The notes under the pieces were generated by a model. The model searched no databases and was not told where the DNA came from. It was given only the letters and a program-made list of their open reading frames with translations. Source: Clostridia bacterium (GTDB lineage Bacteria > Bacillota > Clostridia > UMGS1840). From it: a stretch of DNA of 43,830 bases. Position numbers and translations under genes: made by a program. The DNA lies in NCBI GenBank assembly GCA_017468465.1, contig JAFUIN010000020.1, positions 1-43,830 on the forward strand, written 5' to 3'. Below are positions 33,180-42,589 of the stretch, piece after piece; the stretch's first letter is position 1, and each line of letters begins with the position of its first letter.

Positions 33180-34973
33180 TTATTTGGTAATAACAACAGT
33201 TTGTGCTTCAAATACACCGTTTGTTAAAAGACCGATGCAAGTGATGTCATCGCCAACTTTGATATCCTTGATAGATTTAGAAAGCGCACTGGTAGAATTG
33301 TTATCAATAATTTTGGTTTTTGTGTTGCTTACATAAACCACAACAGTATTTCCTTCTGTGTTCAGAACAGAAACCAGATTTGCAGTGGTATTCACAGACT
33401 GAACAACACCGGTTACATTTGCATTCTGTGACTGAGTAGAAACTTCCACTTTGGAAACAGTGGAACCGTCTAAAGTAACTTTTGCATACTGTGCCAATCT
33501 TAAATCGTAAATGGTAGAAACATCGCCAAATACATAGAATTTGCTGTCTTTACCAATCGGGAAGGTGCTGGGAACATTGCCATCCATTAAGGTGATGGTG
33601 GGTTCTGCAGAAATTTTGATTTCGGAGATTGTTCCGGAGGTGGATTTAATTTCAGAATATGCTTCAATTTCAATAATTCTGTTGTATTTCAGATTCACGG
33701 AAGAAAGCTTATCACCAATACCTAAAGAAGAAAATTCAACAGGAGTTCCGTTCTTTCTGATTGCAACATTGTTTGCATTGATTGTGTACTTTTCCGCATT
33801 TCCTAATTTATCTTCGAGTTCCAATGTAACAAAGGATTCATCAATAATAATATCGGAAATAGTAACATCTGATAATTTTCCGGTAGATTCAGAAACAGTT
33901 AAGGATACAATTTTGTTGTATTCGCTTAATCCCAGAACAGCATAATCTCCGGCTCTTACATTTGCTAATGTACTGTCAACACCATTGATGATGACAACAG
34001 CGTTTTCTGCCATTTCATAGGTGGTTACCAAAGTGGTATCCGGATTTCTTAACTGAATGCTCTTGTTAGAAGACTGAATGGTTCTGACTTCACCGTCAAC
34101 TGTAGATTTGATTTCCGGAATTTCAAAGAAGGTGTCAATCGAAATGATTTTGTTATCCAGCATAGTAACAACAGCGTTTGCGCCTTTGAATAAATCTCTG
34201 GGTGCAATTTCTTCGCCGCGGTTACGAATCTGCACATCGTTTGTAATGTCGTAGGTTTTGGTAACTACAAAGATTTTTGCAGTATTGTCGGAAACATTAA
34301 CACTGTCAATCGTACCTTTGGTAATGGTAATATCAATATTTTTCATCATACGGTACAGCAGTGTTGCCATCTGTGCACGGGTAACATTTGCTTTGGGAGA
34401 AAAGTTATTGTTACCGGTACCGTTCATCAGTTCTTTGTCTCTCACATAATATACAGCTTTTCTGAATTCTTCTTTGATGTCTTTATCATCTGCATAAGAA
34501 TTAACAACAACTGAAATTTTGTTCATTTCTTCAATACCGTCAGCGGCTTTTGTGATATAAAGAGCTGCTTCTTCACGGCTTAAGGGAGATTCTAACTTAG
34601 CGTCCAGAATTTCATCAACAGTGAATACCTGTCTGAAAATGAGAAATGCTAATTCTTTTTTATAAATGGTGGTTAAAGAAGATAAATCTTCTTCATAAAT
34701 GGAATAGATGCTGTTGATATTATCGGTAATTGAAGTGGTATTGTAACCTAAAATTCTTGCAATCAAAAGCATTGCCTGCACTTTGGTTACATTGACATCG
34801 GGAGCAAATTCAGTCGCCGATACCCCTTTAATAATATCTTTTTCTGCCATTTCATAAATTGCATCGTATGCCCAACTGTGGCTTTCTTTGGTAACATCCT
34901 TAAATGATGCACCAAATGCTACTGTGGTGAACAGCATAAAGCAAAGAATAAACGATAAAACTCTTTTTGCCAT
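33180..34973 (-). CDS. S-layer-homology (SLH) domain surface protein
   Basis: A 597-residue exported protein. A signal peptide (about 1-22, ending VAFGA) is followed by an SLH region to about 215: one clear SLH repeat (FKDVTKESHSWAYDAIYEMA near 24-43), a weak middle one, and a clear third with NNFSPKANVTRAQMATLLYR. SLH triplets bind pyruvylated secondary cell-wall polymer. The remaining 380 residues are beta-rich and look like repeats of a 60-80-residue unit with alternating V/T/I strands (for example TITKGTIDSVNVSDN, STVDGEVRTIQSSN, VTGVVQSVNTTAN). Function of that part is unknown. GGAGG precedes the ATG. The gene follows galE by 48 nt with no terminator between, so co-transcription is likely. 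Confidence 0.88.
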   Translation of the reverse strand: MAKRVLSFILCFMLFTTVAFGASFKDVTKESHSWAYDAIYEMAEKDIIKGVSATEFAPDVNVTKVQAMLLIARILGYNTTSITDNINSIYSIYEEDLSSLTTIYKKELAFLIFRQVFTVDEILDAKLESPLSREEAALYITKAADGIEEMNKISVVVNSYADDKDIKEEFRKAVYYVRDKELMNGTGNNNFSPKANVTRAQMATLLYRMMKNIDITITKGTIDSVNVSDNTAKIFVVTKTYDITNDVQIRNRGEEIAPRDLFKGANAVVTMLDNKIISIDTFFEIPEIKSTVDGEVRTIQSSNKSIQLRNPDTTLVTTYEMAENAVVIINGVDSTLANVRAGDYAVLGLSEYNKIVSLTVSESTGKLSDVTISDIIIDESFVTLELEDKLGNAEKYTINANNVAIRKNGTPVEFSSLGIGDKLSSVNLKYNRIIEIEAYSEIKSTSGTISEIKISAEPTITLMDGNVPSTFPIGKDSKFYVFGDVSTIYDLRLAQYAKVTLDGSTVSKVEVSTQSQNANVTGVVQSVNTTANLVSVLNTEGNTVVVYVSNTKTKIIDNNSTSALSKSIKDIKVGDDITCIGLLTNGVFEAQTVVITK

Positions 34974-35021
34974 AAGTAAAATCCTCCGAAAAATATATTA
35001 AAAATTTTTTAACAATTAAAA

Positions 35022-36035
35022 TTAGGCTTCATAGCCATTGGGATTTTGTTTCTGCCAATTCCACGCATCGCGGCACATATCCACAATGTTCTTTTCTGCC
35101 TGCCAGCCGAGCTCTGCTTTCGCTTTGCCGGGATCTGCATAGCAAGCAGCGATATCACCGGGACGGCGTGCAACAATCTGATACGGAACTTTGATGCCGT
35201 TTGCTTCTTCAAAAGCTTTCACAAGATCCAAAACGCTGTAGCCTGTGCCGGTTCCCAGATTATGTACAAACACACCGGTTTTATCCTGAATATACTCAAT
35301 GGCTTTCAAATGCCCCATAGATAAATCCATAACGTGGATATAGTCTCTCACACCGGTTCCGTCGTGGGTATTATAATCATTACCAAAAACGCTCAACTGT
35401 TGCAGCTTGCCGGAAGCAACCTGTGTGATGTAGGGCATCAGGTTATTGGGGATGCCTTTCGGATTTTCACCGATTCTGCCGCTTTCATGCGCACCGATAG
35501 GATTGAAATAACGGAGCAGAGAAACAGAAAATTCTTTATCAGACACATACACGTCAGACAAAATCTGTTCCAAAAACAGTTTTGTTCTGCCATATGGATT
35601 GGTTGCAGAATTGGGCATATCTTCTGTAATGGGAACCTTGTGCGGATCGCCATATACGGTTGCAGAAGAAGAAAAAACAATTTTCTTTACATTGTGTTTA
35701 ATCATGACCTCCAGAAGTGTAAATGTTCCGGTAAGGTTGTTTTCGTAATATTTCAGCGGGATGGAAACAGATTCACCAACTGCTTTCAACCCTGCAAAAT
35801 GAATGACAGAATTGATGTCATGAATAGAGAAAATCTCATCCAACTTATCATAATCGTTAATATCACATTCATAGAAATCAACAGTTTTTCCGGTAATCTC
35901 CATAACCCGTTTCAAAGATTCGTAACTGCTGTTTGAAAGGTTGTCTACTACAACAACTTCATAGCCGTTTTCCAACAGCAGTAATACGGTGTGACTACCG
36001 ATATATCCGGCACCGCCGGTAACTAAAATTTTCAT
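35022..36035 (-). CDS. galE: UDP-glucose 4-epimerase
   Basis: A 337-residue extended SDR enzyme interconverting UDP-glucose and UDP-galactose in the cytoplasm. NAD motif GGAGYIG (7-13), catalytic Ser in FSSSATVYG and YxxxK as Tyr148-Lys152 (NPYGRTK) are intact, and the length is typical. GGAGG precedes the ATG at 36035; a TTG 12 bases upstream lies before that RBS. The neighbouring SLH gene suggests the sugar nucleotide feeds surface polysaccharide. Confidence 0.95.
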   Translation of the reverse strand: MKILVTGGAGYIGSHTVLLLLENGYEVVVVDNLSNSSYESLKRVMEITGKTVDFYECDINDYDKLDEIFSIHDINSVIHFAGLKAVGESVSIPLKYYENNLTGTFTLLEVMIKHNVKKIVFSSSATVYGDPHKVPITEDMPNSATNPYGRTKLFLEQILSDVYVSDKEFSVSLLRYFNPIGAHESGRIGENPKGIPNNLMPYITQVASGKLQQLSVFGNDYNTHDGTGVRDYIHVMDLSMGHLKAIEYIQDKTGVFVHNLGTGTGYSVLDLVKAFEEANGIKVPYQIVARRPGDIAACYADPGKAKAELGWQAEKNIVDMCRDAWNWQKQNPNGYEA

Positions 36036-36076
36036 AAGTACCTCCAAATGATTGCTACATAATTTTGCACAGTTAC

Positions 36077-36105
36077 ATTATAGCACTAACTTTATCAAAA
36101 GTAAA
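36077..36105 (-). promoter_or_regulatory. Promoter of galE
   Basis: TTTACT (36100-36105), 17-bp spacer, TATAAT (36077-36082) with TGC extension on the minus strand. Confidence 0.75.
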
Positions 36106-36124
36106 TATAAATTTCAAAAAAAAC

Positions 36125-36153
36125 TTTACTTTTTAACGAAATTGTTATATAAT
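36125..36153 (+). promoter_or_regulatory. Promoter of the flavodoxin-like gene
   Basis: TTTACT (36125-36130), 17-bp spacer, TATAAT (36148-36153). It is divergent from the galE promoter, with the same -35 hexamer. Confidence 0.65.
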
Positions 36154-36248
36154 TGCAATATAATTTGTGCCTGAAATGAAAATTCTGCATATTTGTATAT
36201 TGTATTGGCAAAAAAATCTGTGATTTTCTTCCGGAAAGGATTGTTATT

Positions 36249-36830
36249 ATGAAAAAAATCATTGGCATTAACGCCAGCCCGAATTGTGATGGAAATACTG
36301 CATTTTTACTCAATCAAATGGGGAAAGAAATCCAAAAAAACGGTGTTTCGTTTGAAGTGATTCATATTGGAGAAGCACTCTTAGAACTAAAGCTTCCCTT
36401 TTGCGTGTGTTGTTCCTCCCCCTGTAATCAATCCTGCTATAAAGGCACAAAAATGGAAACAGTTCTGCAAAAATGTGCAGAAGCAGACGGCATTGTGTTC
36501 GGCAGCCCTGTTTACTTCGGAAGTATGTCTGCCCAGTTAAAATGTTTTTTTGATAAAACCCGTGATGCCCGTGCAAAAAAAGTTTTCCTTGGAAAACCTG
36601 CCTGTGCAATCAGTGTGGGTGCCACCAAATACGGCGGTCAGCAATCAACCCTTCGTGCAATTCAGGATTGCTGTATGGTGCTTGGGTTTAGCATTGTAAC
36701 AGATGCAGATGAAGAATACGGCTGCGGTCATTTTGGGTTGAGTGCGCAAAAGCCCGCCTGCGAGGATGTCTATGCGCTGAACCGTATTCCCGTATTGGCA
36801 AAAAGAATGTGTCGGGAAGTTTTGAAATAG
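36249..36830 (+). CDS. Flavodoxin-fold NAD(P)H-dependent FMN reductase-like protein with Cys cluster
   Basis: A 193-residue protein of the flavodoxin_2/NADPH-dependent FMN reductase group. The FMN phosphate loop is NASPNCDGNT (8-17) and the second loop GSPVYFGSMSAQLK (about 85-98). Residues 52-63 hold CVCCSSPCNQSC, a Cys cluster in the position where iron-sulfur flavoproteins (Isf) bind 4Fe-4S. If Cys52/55/59/63 ligate a cluster it would act as an electron carrier. AAGGA precedes the ATG. Partner unknown. Confidence 0.82.
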   Translation: MKKIIGINASPNCDGNTAFLLNQMGKEIQKNGVSFEVIHIGEALLELKLPFCVCCSSPCNQSCYKGTKMETVLQKCAEADGIVFGSPVYFGSMSAQLKCFFDKTRDARAKKVFLGKPACAISVGATKYGGQQSTLRAIQDCCMVLGFSIVTDADEEYGCGHFGLSAQKPACEDVYALNRIPVLAKRMCREVLK

Positions 36831-36894
36831 TTTTTTCTTCAACAATATCTGATATCGTAATATTTTTTAATTAAAGCGAAAAAGAGGTTTTTCT

Positions 36895-38001
36895 ATGAAG
36901 CTTTTAATTTTGTCCATAACCGCCGGTCAGGGACACCACCAAACCGGATTGGCTGTATCAACCTATTTTGAGCAGCAAGGTCACCAGGTAACACAGCTGG
37001 ATTGTTATGAATATTTAAGCCCTGCCATGAAGGATATGGTGTCTCACGGCTATTTGATGTCTACCAAATATTCCCCCAAATTATATGGAAAAATTTATCG
37101 GTTAGCCGAAAAAACAGACAATCAAGATACTTACAGCACGGTGTTTCAGCTGACCAATTCTTTGTTTCATAACAAAATGGCAAAATTTCTGGAGGAAAAT
37201 GCACCGGATGCTGTGGTTTGTACCCATGTGTTCGCAGCCATTTTAATGAGTTACCTGGCAGAAAAGGGATATCTCTATCCCACAATCGGAATTATTACCG
37301 ATTTCAAGGTGCATCCGTATTGGGAGTCCACTCGTTTGGACTACTACGTTGTGCCGAATGAATATTTGATTCCTTCACTGTTGAAAAAAGGAATCAAAAA
37401 AGAGCAAATTCTCCCCATCGGAATTCCGATTTTTGAAAAATTCAATCAAAAAACAGACAAAAAAACCGCCAGAAAGGAGCTGCATCTTCAACAGATGCCG
37501 ACCATACTGGTCATGAGCGGAAGCATGGGCTTTGGGAATGTATATAAAATCATCAAAAGTATTGATACCTTACCCTACGAGCTTCAACTGGTTACGGTAT
37601 GCGGCAACAACAAAAAGCTGAAGAAAAAAATTGATAAAAATGATTGGAAACATCCTTTGGTCAATTTTGGCTTTGTTTCCAATGTGGACAAGCTGATGGA
37701 TGCCGCTGACTACATTATTACCAAGCCCGGCGGACTAACCGTTTCAGAAGCGCTGACAAAGGAGCTTCCCATGCTGATATCCAAACCGATTCCCGGTCAG
37801 GAAGAACGAAATCTGGAATTCCTTTTGAATTTTGGCTGCTGCATGCGCATTTCAAAAACCAGTCCGGCAGATGAAATCATCGCCCAGCTGATGATGAATT
37901 CTAAAAAAACCGAGTTAATGCTGGAAAACATCCGCTTGCTGAAAAAGCCGCAATCAACAAAAAATTTATACGAACATATCATAAACATTACAAAACGCTG
38001 A
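36895..38001 (+). CDS. UgtP/MGDG-synthase-type glycosyltransferase
   Basis: A 368-residue GT-B glycosyltransferase of the MurG-like GT28 group. The N-terminal acceptor motif GQGHHQTG (about 12-19) is the processive diacylglycerol glycosyltransferase signature. The donor side has VMSGSMGFGN and the C-terminal TKPGGLTVSEAL element for UDP-sugar binding. It probably glycosylates diacylglycerol at the inner membrane face to make glycolipid anchors. AGAGG precedes the ATG. It leads an operon with rpiB, a CPBP protease and mltG; the UDP-Gal/UDP-Glc donor could come from the nearby GalE. Confidence 0.85.
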   Translation: MKLLILSITAGQGHHQTGLAVSTYFEQQGHQVTQLDCYEYLSPAMKDMVSHGYLMSTKYSPKLYGKIYRLAEKTDNQDTYSTVFQLTNSLFHNKMAKFLEENAPDAVVCTHVFAAILMSYLAEKGYLYPTIGIITDFKVHPYWESTRLDYYVVPNEYLIPSLLKKGIKKEQILPIGIPIFEKFNQKTDKKTARKELHLQQMPTILVMSGSMGFGNVYKIIKSIDTLPYELQLVTVCGNNKKLKKKIDKNDWKHPLVNFGFVSNVDKLMDAADYIITKPGGLTVSEALTKELPMLISKPIPGQEERNLEFLLNFGCCMRISKTSPADEIIAQLMMNSKKTELMLENIRLLKKPQSTKNLYEHIINITKR

Positions 38002-38015
38002 AAAGGAGAACAAAA

Positions 38016-38468
38016 ATGATAGCGATTGGAAATGACCATGTAGGTTTTGAACTAAAAGATGCAGTGATCGAAGTATTAAAGGCACACAATCTGGAATACA
38101 AAGATTTTGGTGCTTACTCCTCTGACCGCGCAAACTATCCTGTTTACGGGCAAAAAGTGGCAAATGCTGTTGCCAGCGGAGAATGTGACCGTGGTATTAT
38201 CTTGTGTGGTACCGGTGTGGGAATTTCCATTGCTGCAAACAAGGTGAAAGGAATCCGCGCTGTTGTATGCTCCGAGCCTTATTCCGCAAAGCTGGCCAAA
38301 GAACACAACAATGCAAATGTTTTGGCACTGGGCGCCAGAGTGGTTGGTCCCGAACTTGCCAAAATGATTGTGGAAAACTGGCTGACAGCTGAATTTCAAG
38401 GTGGCAGACACCAAGAACGTGTTGCGCTGATTGAAAAAATTGAAAATGGCGAAATTTTAGAACCATAA
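38016..38468 (+). CDS. rpiB: Ribose 5-phosphate isomerase B
   Basis: A 150-residue RpiB/LacA-family isomerase interconverting ribose 5-phosphate and ribulose 5-phosphate. Catalytic Cys64 lies in ILCGTGVG, with GNDHVG at the N-terminus and the EHNNANVLALGAR phosphate-binding stretch near 96-108. AAAAGGAG precedes the ATG, 14 nt after the glycosyltransferase gene. Confidence 0.96.
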   Translation: MIAIGNDHVGFELKDAVIEVLKAHNLEYKDFGAYSSDRANYPVYGQKVANAVASGECDRGIILCGTGVGISIAANKVKGIRAVVCSEPYSAKLAKEHNNANVLALGARVVGPELAKMIVENWLTAEFQGGRHQERVALIEKIENGEILEP

Positions 38469-38481
38469 AAAGGAGAAACCC

Positions 38482-39351
38482 ATGCGGTATCTTATCATTT
38501 TGGTTTGCACACCAATCCTACAATACGGAACAGCGCAACTGTTCCGCTATATAACGCCGGAATCTGCCATGCTGACGAAAACCGGAGCATTTTTGATGCA
38601 ATACATAAAAATATTTTTGCAACAATTCGTTTCGGTGTGCATTCCAGTACTGATTTTATTCCGAAAAAAGAAATACTTTCCGCGTGATGAATTTACGGTT
38701 GCAAAACCGGGATATTATTTTCGATGTATCTGGCTTGGATTTTTGCTACAGTTTATTGGCATTGCAGTTAATCTTCCAATCAGTGTTGCACTGCAAACAT
38801 TTGGATTTTCACCACCGTCTTCCCTTTCTGTTGCAAAAAATGCACTGCAATTCATGATGCAAACACTCGTTGTATGTTTAACGCCTGCCGTTTTTGAAGA
38901 AGTGCTGTTCCGACGGATTATCTTTGACAGTATCCGCAAATATTCTGTAAAAACAGCTATATTTCTTTCAGCGCTGTTCTTTGCAATGGCGCATCTTGAT
39001 TTCTACAATTTTGGTGCTACCTTTTTTATTGGGCTGATGTTGGGCCTTCTTCGTGCCAAAGGCGCTCCGTTGATTCTGTGTGTAATCACGCATTTTTTCG
39101 TGAATTTCACGGCAAGCATCTTGAATCTGTTGTTACAACATGATTTTATTGCATCACTTTTTTCGCAATATTCCGTGCTGCTATATATACTTGCCGCAGT
39201 GTTTTTCATGTTGTCCTTTCCAAAAAAAATGGCATCCGAAAACGAAATTGTTCACCAGTCGGCAGAGTCCTATCTGAAAAAGCTGTTTTGTCACCCTCTA
39301 TTCTACCTTTACATTACCATTTTCTTTATCATAGGAGTTAAAAACATATGA
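38482..39351 (+). CDS. CPBP-family intramembrane metalloprotease
   Basis: A 289-residue membrane protein with about eight hydrophobic segments. CPBP (Abi/Rce1-like) motifs: FEEVLFRR (Glu139-Glu140, Arg143-Arg144), FAMAHLDFYNF (catalytic His) and CVITHFFVNF. Family members cleave membrane-embedded or signal peptides, and some process bacteriocins. AAAAGGAG precedes the ATG. It ends as ATGA over the mltG start. Confidence 0.9.
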   Translation: MRYLIILVCTPILQYGTAQLFRYITPESAMLTKTGAFLMQYIKIFLQQFVSVCIPVLILFRKKKYFPRDEFTVAKPGYYFRCIWLGFLLQFIGIAVNLPISVALQTFGFSPPSSLSVAKNALQFMMQTLVVCLTPAVFEEVLFRRIIFDSIRKYSVKTAIFLSALFFAMAHLDFYNFGATFFIGLMLGLLRAKGAPLILCVITHFFVNFTASILNLLLQHDFIASLFSQYSVLLYILAAVFFMLSFPKKMASENEIVHQSAESYLKKLFCHPLFYLYITIFFIIGVKNI

Positions 39352-40331
39352 AATACGCATTTCGAATTGCTTTTGTTATGATATTGCTTGCTTTGTGTAT
39401 TGTTGGTGCCGATGTGTTAGGGGTTGGTTCTCCCAATGAACCGATTCAGCTTTCGATTACAGAGCAGGATAATTTATCAACTCTGTCACAGCAATTAGCA
39501 GAAAATAACATTGTCATAAGCAAGCATCTGTTCAAACTGTTCTACCAATGGAACACGCATTCTTCAGTGATTCATCCGGGAACCATTACCGTCCATAAGC
39601 AAGACTCCTATCAGGAAATTGCAGATACCATTCAGAAACCCTTGGTTGATACAATAACCATTACCATTCCGGAAGGATTTGAAGTATATGCAATCGCTTC
39701 CAGATTGCAAAAAAACGAGCTGATCCAATCAGAAGAGGAATTTTACAACGCTTTAGAACAGTTTTCCTTTGAAACCAACCAAGGCAAAAAAATTTCGGGA
39801 GAGGAAGTTTCCGGCTTTTTATTTCCGGATACCTACAGCATCTCCCAAAAAGCAACGCCCACGGAAATTATTCGGATAATGACTGACAATTTCAAACAAA
39901 AGTGGACGGATGCTTATCAAAAAAAAGCAGACAAAATGAACATGAGCATCACCGATGTCATAAACCTTGCTTCGATTGTAGAGCGGGAAGCAAGAAAAGA
40001 CGAAGATTTCCCATTGGTTGCATCGGTATTTCATAACCGGCTGAAAAAAAATCAAAAGCTGGAATCCTGTGCAACTGTACAATATATCTTAAGAGAGAGA
40101 AAACCCGTTCTTTCTTTTGCAGATACCGAGATTGACTCTCCATACAATACTTACCAATACAGCGGATTACCGCCAACCGCTATTTCTTCCCCGGGAATTA
40201 TGGCAATCGAAGCAGTTTTATATCCCGAAGAAACGGATTATCTGTATTTCTTTACAGACAAAAACGGGGATAACCATTATGCCAAAACATTTGCAGAGCA
40301 TAATGCCCTCATTCAACAATTTGGATTATAA
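39348..40331 (+). CDS. mltG: Endolytic peptidoglycan transglycosylase MltG
   Basis: A 327-residue membrane-anchored enzyme (YceG family) that cuts nascent glycan strands near the membrane. One N-terminal transmembrane helix (about 5-25) is followed by a LysM-like region and the catalytic domain; the catalytic Glu is at about 212 in ASIVEREA. LFPDTYS, VFHNRL and TYQYSGLPPTAISSPG are the other conserved blocks. The start overlaps the CPBP gene by 4 nt. Last gene before a strong terminator. Confidence 0.95.
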   Translation: MKYAFRIAFVMILLALCIVGADVLGVGSPNEPIQLSITEQDNLSTLSQQLAENNIVISKHLFKLFYQWNTHSSVIHPGTITVHKQDSYQEIADTIQKPLVDTITITIPEGFEVYAIASRLQKNELIQSEEEFYNALEQFSFETNQGKKISGEEVSGFLFPDTYSISQKATPTEIIRIMTDNFKQKWTDAYQKKADKMNMSITDVINLASIVEREARKDEDFPLVASVFHNRLKKNQKLESCATVQYILRERKPVLSFADTEIDSPYNTYQYSGLPPTAISSPGIMAIEAVLYPEETDYLYFFTDKNGDNHYAKTFAEHNALIQQFGL

Positions 40332-40335
40332 CCAT

Positions 40336-40373
40336 AAAAAATGCTTGCAACAAATTTGTTGCAAGCATTTTTC
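40336..40373. terminator. Bidirectional terminator between mltG and prfA
   Basis: A near-continuous palindrome (40336-40354 with 40355-40372, core ATGCTTGCAACAAA) with flanking A and T tracts. It lies between convergent operons. Confidence 0.9.
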
Positions 40374-40400
40374 GTTTTACATTTTAATCAAATCAGCACA

Positions 40401-41471
40401 TCAGTTTTCGCTCATCAGCAGTTTTGCGCTACGATCTGCTGTAATCAAAGCTTCCACAAAGGCATCAATATTGCCATTCATAATACTGGGAAGCTGTTGA
40501 ATTGTCAACCCGATTCTGTGGTCGGTTACACGGCACTGGGGGTAGTTATAAGTACGGATTCTTTCGCTTCGGTCTCCGGTTCCGACCTGAGATTTTCTTT
40601 CTGCCGCAATCTTGCTGTTTTGTTCCATAATTTTAATGTCATACAGCTTGGAACGAAGCATTTTCATTGCCATATCACGGTTTTTGTGCTGGCTTCGCTC
40701 GTTCTGACAAGCCACAACAATGCCGCTGGGTTTATGGGTAATACGAATAGCAGATTCGGTTTTGTTAACGTGCTGACCACCTGCACCGGAAGCACGGTAG
40801 GTATCAATTTCCAAATCATCGGGATTGATTTCCACTTCCACATCCTCTACTTCGGGAAGCACAGCAACCGTGACGGTAGAAGTGTGAATTCTTCCGCCGG
40901 ATTCAGTTTCGGGAATTCGTTGCACACGATGAACACCGCTTTCAAATTTCAGCTTGGAATATACCCCTTTCCCTTCAATAGAAAAAGAAATTTCTTTGTA
41001 GCCGCCGATTCCGATTTCGGTTTCTGAAATCACCTCGGTTTTGAATCGCTGATTCATTGCATACATCGAATACATACGGTACAAATCCCCTGCAAACAAA
41101 GCAGCTTCGTCACCACCTGCACCGGCACGGATTTCAACAATAACGTTCTTTTCGTCGTTTTCATCCTTCGGCAGCAAGAGAATTTTAATTTCTTCGATAA
41201 TCTGCTCACTCTGGTCTCTTTTATCGTAGTATTCTGCTTCTGCCATTTCTCGTAAATCGTGATCTTCTTCCCCATCCATCATTTCTTTGGCGTCGTTCAT
41301 TTCCTGCTGTGCCTGTTTATATTCACGATATTTTTCCACAATAGGCTCCAACTCGGAAATTTCTTTCATAATGTTACGAAACTGTTCCTGATCACTGATG
41401 ATGGCGGGGTCAGATGCTTTCTCATTCAGCTCGATAAATTTTTCTTCTAAAAATCCTAATTTTTCAAACAT
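40401..41471 (-). CDS. prfA: Peptide chain release factor 1
   Basis: A 356-residue class I release factor. The anticodon-like tripeptide PET (187-189, the firmicute form of PxT) gives UAA/UAG recognition, and GGQ at 231-233 triggers peptide release. Full family length. AAAGGA in the end of prfB serves the ATG, one base after the prfB stop, so the two are translationally coupled. The usual prmC/hemK partner is not downstream. Confidence 0.96.
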   Translation of the reverse strand: MFEKLGFLEEKFIELNEKASDPAIISDQEQFRNIMKEISELEPIVEKYREYKQAQQEMNDAKEMMDGEEDHDLREMAEAEYYDKRDQSEQIIEEIKILLLPKDENDEKNVIVEIRAGAGGDEAALFAGDLYRMYSMYAMNQRFKTEVISETEIGIGGYKEISFSIEGKGVYSKLKFESGVHRVQRIPETESGGRIHTSTVTVAVLPEVEDVEVEINPDDLEIDTYRASGAGGQHVNKTESAIRITHKPSGIVVACQNERSQHKNRDMAMKMLRSKLYDIKIMEQNSKIAAERKSQVGTGDRSERIRTYNYPQCRVTDHRIGLTIQQLPSIMNGNIDAFVEALITADRSAKLLMSEN

Positions 41472-41472
41472 A

Positions 41473-42589
41473 TTATTTATTTCCTTTCGCTTGCTCTTTC
41501 AGATAAGCATTGATAAACTGATCCAATTCCCCATCCATTACCGCAGTAACGTTCCCCGTTTCTGCCAAGGTTCTGTGATCTTTTACCATACTGTAAGGAT
41601 GAAACACATAAGAGCGAATCTGGCTGCCCCAGCCAATGTCCAGCTGCTCGCCTTTTAAGTCCTCAATTTTATCTTTATGTGCCTGCTGCTGCAATTCCAG
41701 AAGCTTTGCATAAAGCATTTTCATAGCAGTATCACGGTTTTTATGCTGGCTTCGTTCATTCTGACAAGACATAACAATCCCTGTCGGAATATGCGTAATA
41801 CGAATAGCAGATTCGGTTTTATTGATATGCTGACCGCCTGCACCGGAGGCACGGTAGGTGTCTACCTTCAAATCCTCCGGGTTAATATCAATCTGAATAT
41901 CATCGGGAAGCTCCGGCATTACTTCCAAGGAAGCAAAGGAGGTATGACGTCTGCCGGAAGAATCAAAAGGAGAAATCCGAACCAAACGGTGAACCCCTTT
42001 TTCCGCTTTCAAATAGCCGTATGCGTTCACACCGCTCACCAAAAAAGTAACGCTTTTAATGCCTGCTTCATCGCCGTCGAGATAATCCAACACTTCCGTC
42101 TTGAACCCTTTTTTCTCAGCATAACGCAGATACATACGATAAAGCATCTGCACCCAATCCTGTGCTTCGGTTCCACCGGCACCGGAATGCAGAGAAAGAA
42201 TGGCATTATTGCCGTCATATTCTCCGGAAAGAAGAGTTTCCAAAAGCATGGTTTCCAACTTGGAAAGAAGCTCCTTTTCCATAGACAATGCTTCCTCCAG
42301 CATAGAAGAAGCATCTTCTTCCTCTTGGGCTAATTCAATCATGACAAAAATGTCGTCGTACATTCCTTCTAAAGTCTGGAAGCTTTGCAGCTTATCTTTC
42401 AGATGCTTCAATCGTTGCAGCACCTTTTGAGAATTTTCCAAATCCTCCCAGAAGGAAGGTTCCGAAGACTGACGATCCAACTCTTTAATGTCGTTTTCTA
42501 ATTGTGCGACATTAAAGTGAATCCCTCAGTTCGTTCATTTGTTCTTGGGAATTTGTTAAGCGAAGTTTTAATTCTTCAAATTCTAACAA
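41473..42589 (-). CDS. prfB: Peptide chain release factor 2 with programmed +1 frameshift
   Basis: RF2 is encoded in two frames. A 25-codon first frame (TTG at 42589, or GTG at 42598) ends at an in-frame UAA (42514-42512) right after CUU; skipping one U continues in the main frame for 346 residues. The 371-residue product has SPF (206-208; UGA/UAA recognition) and GGQ (251-253), within one position of E. coli RF2, supporting the TTG start and the shift. The main frame has no proper start codon of its own. AAAAAGG precedes the start. The stop is UAA, not the usual UGA. Downstream of secA, upstream of prfA. Confidence 0.93.
42510..42526 (-). promoter_or_regulatory. prfB programmed +1 frameshift site with UAA stop
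   Basis: Reading the mRNA, an internal Shine-Dalgarno AGGG is followed five bases later by CUU-UAA-U. In E. coli the corresponding element is AGGGGGUAU-CUU-UGA-C, with the same AGGG-to-CUU distance. The stop is codon 26, as in E. coli. Low release-factor activity should favour slippage of the CUU-decoding tRNA to UUU. Confidence 0.9.

Noticed and set aside
35334-35936. 200-residue plus-strand ORF
   Set aside because: Antisense shadow of galE with no RBS and a Cys/Phe/Ile-rich composition typical of reverse-frame translation.
40341-41027. 228-residue plus-strand ORF
   Set aside because: Antisense shadow of prfA; it starts inside the mltG/prfA terminator.
41677-42333. 218-residue plus-strand ORF
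   Set aside because: Antisense shadow of prfB with no plausible RBS or domain.
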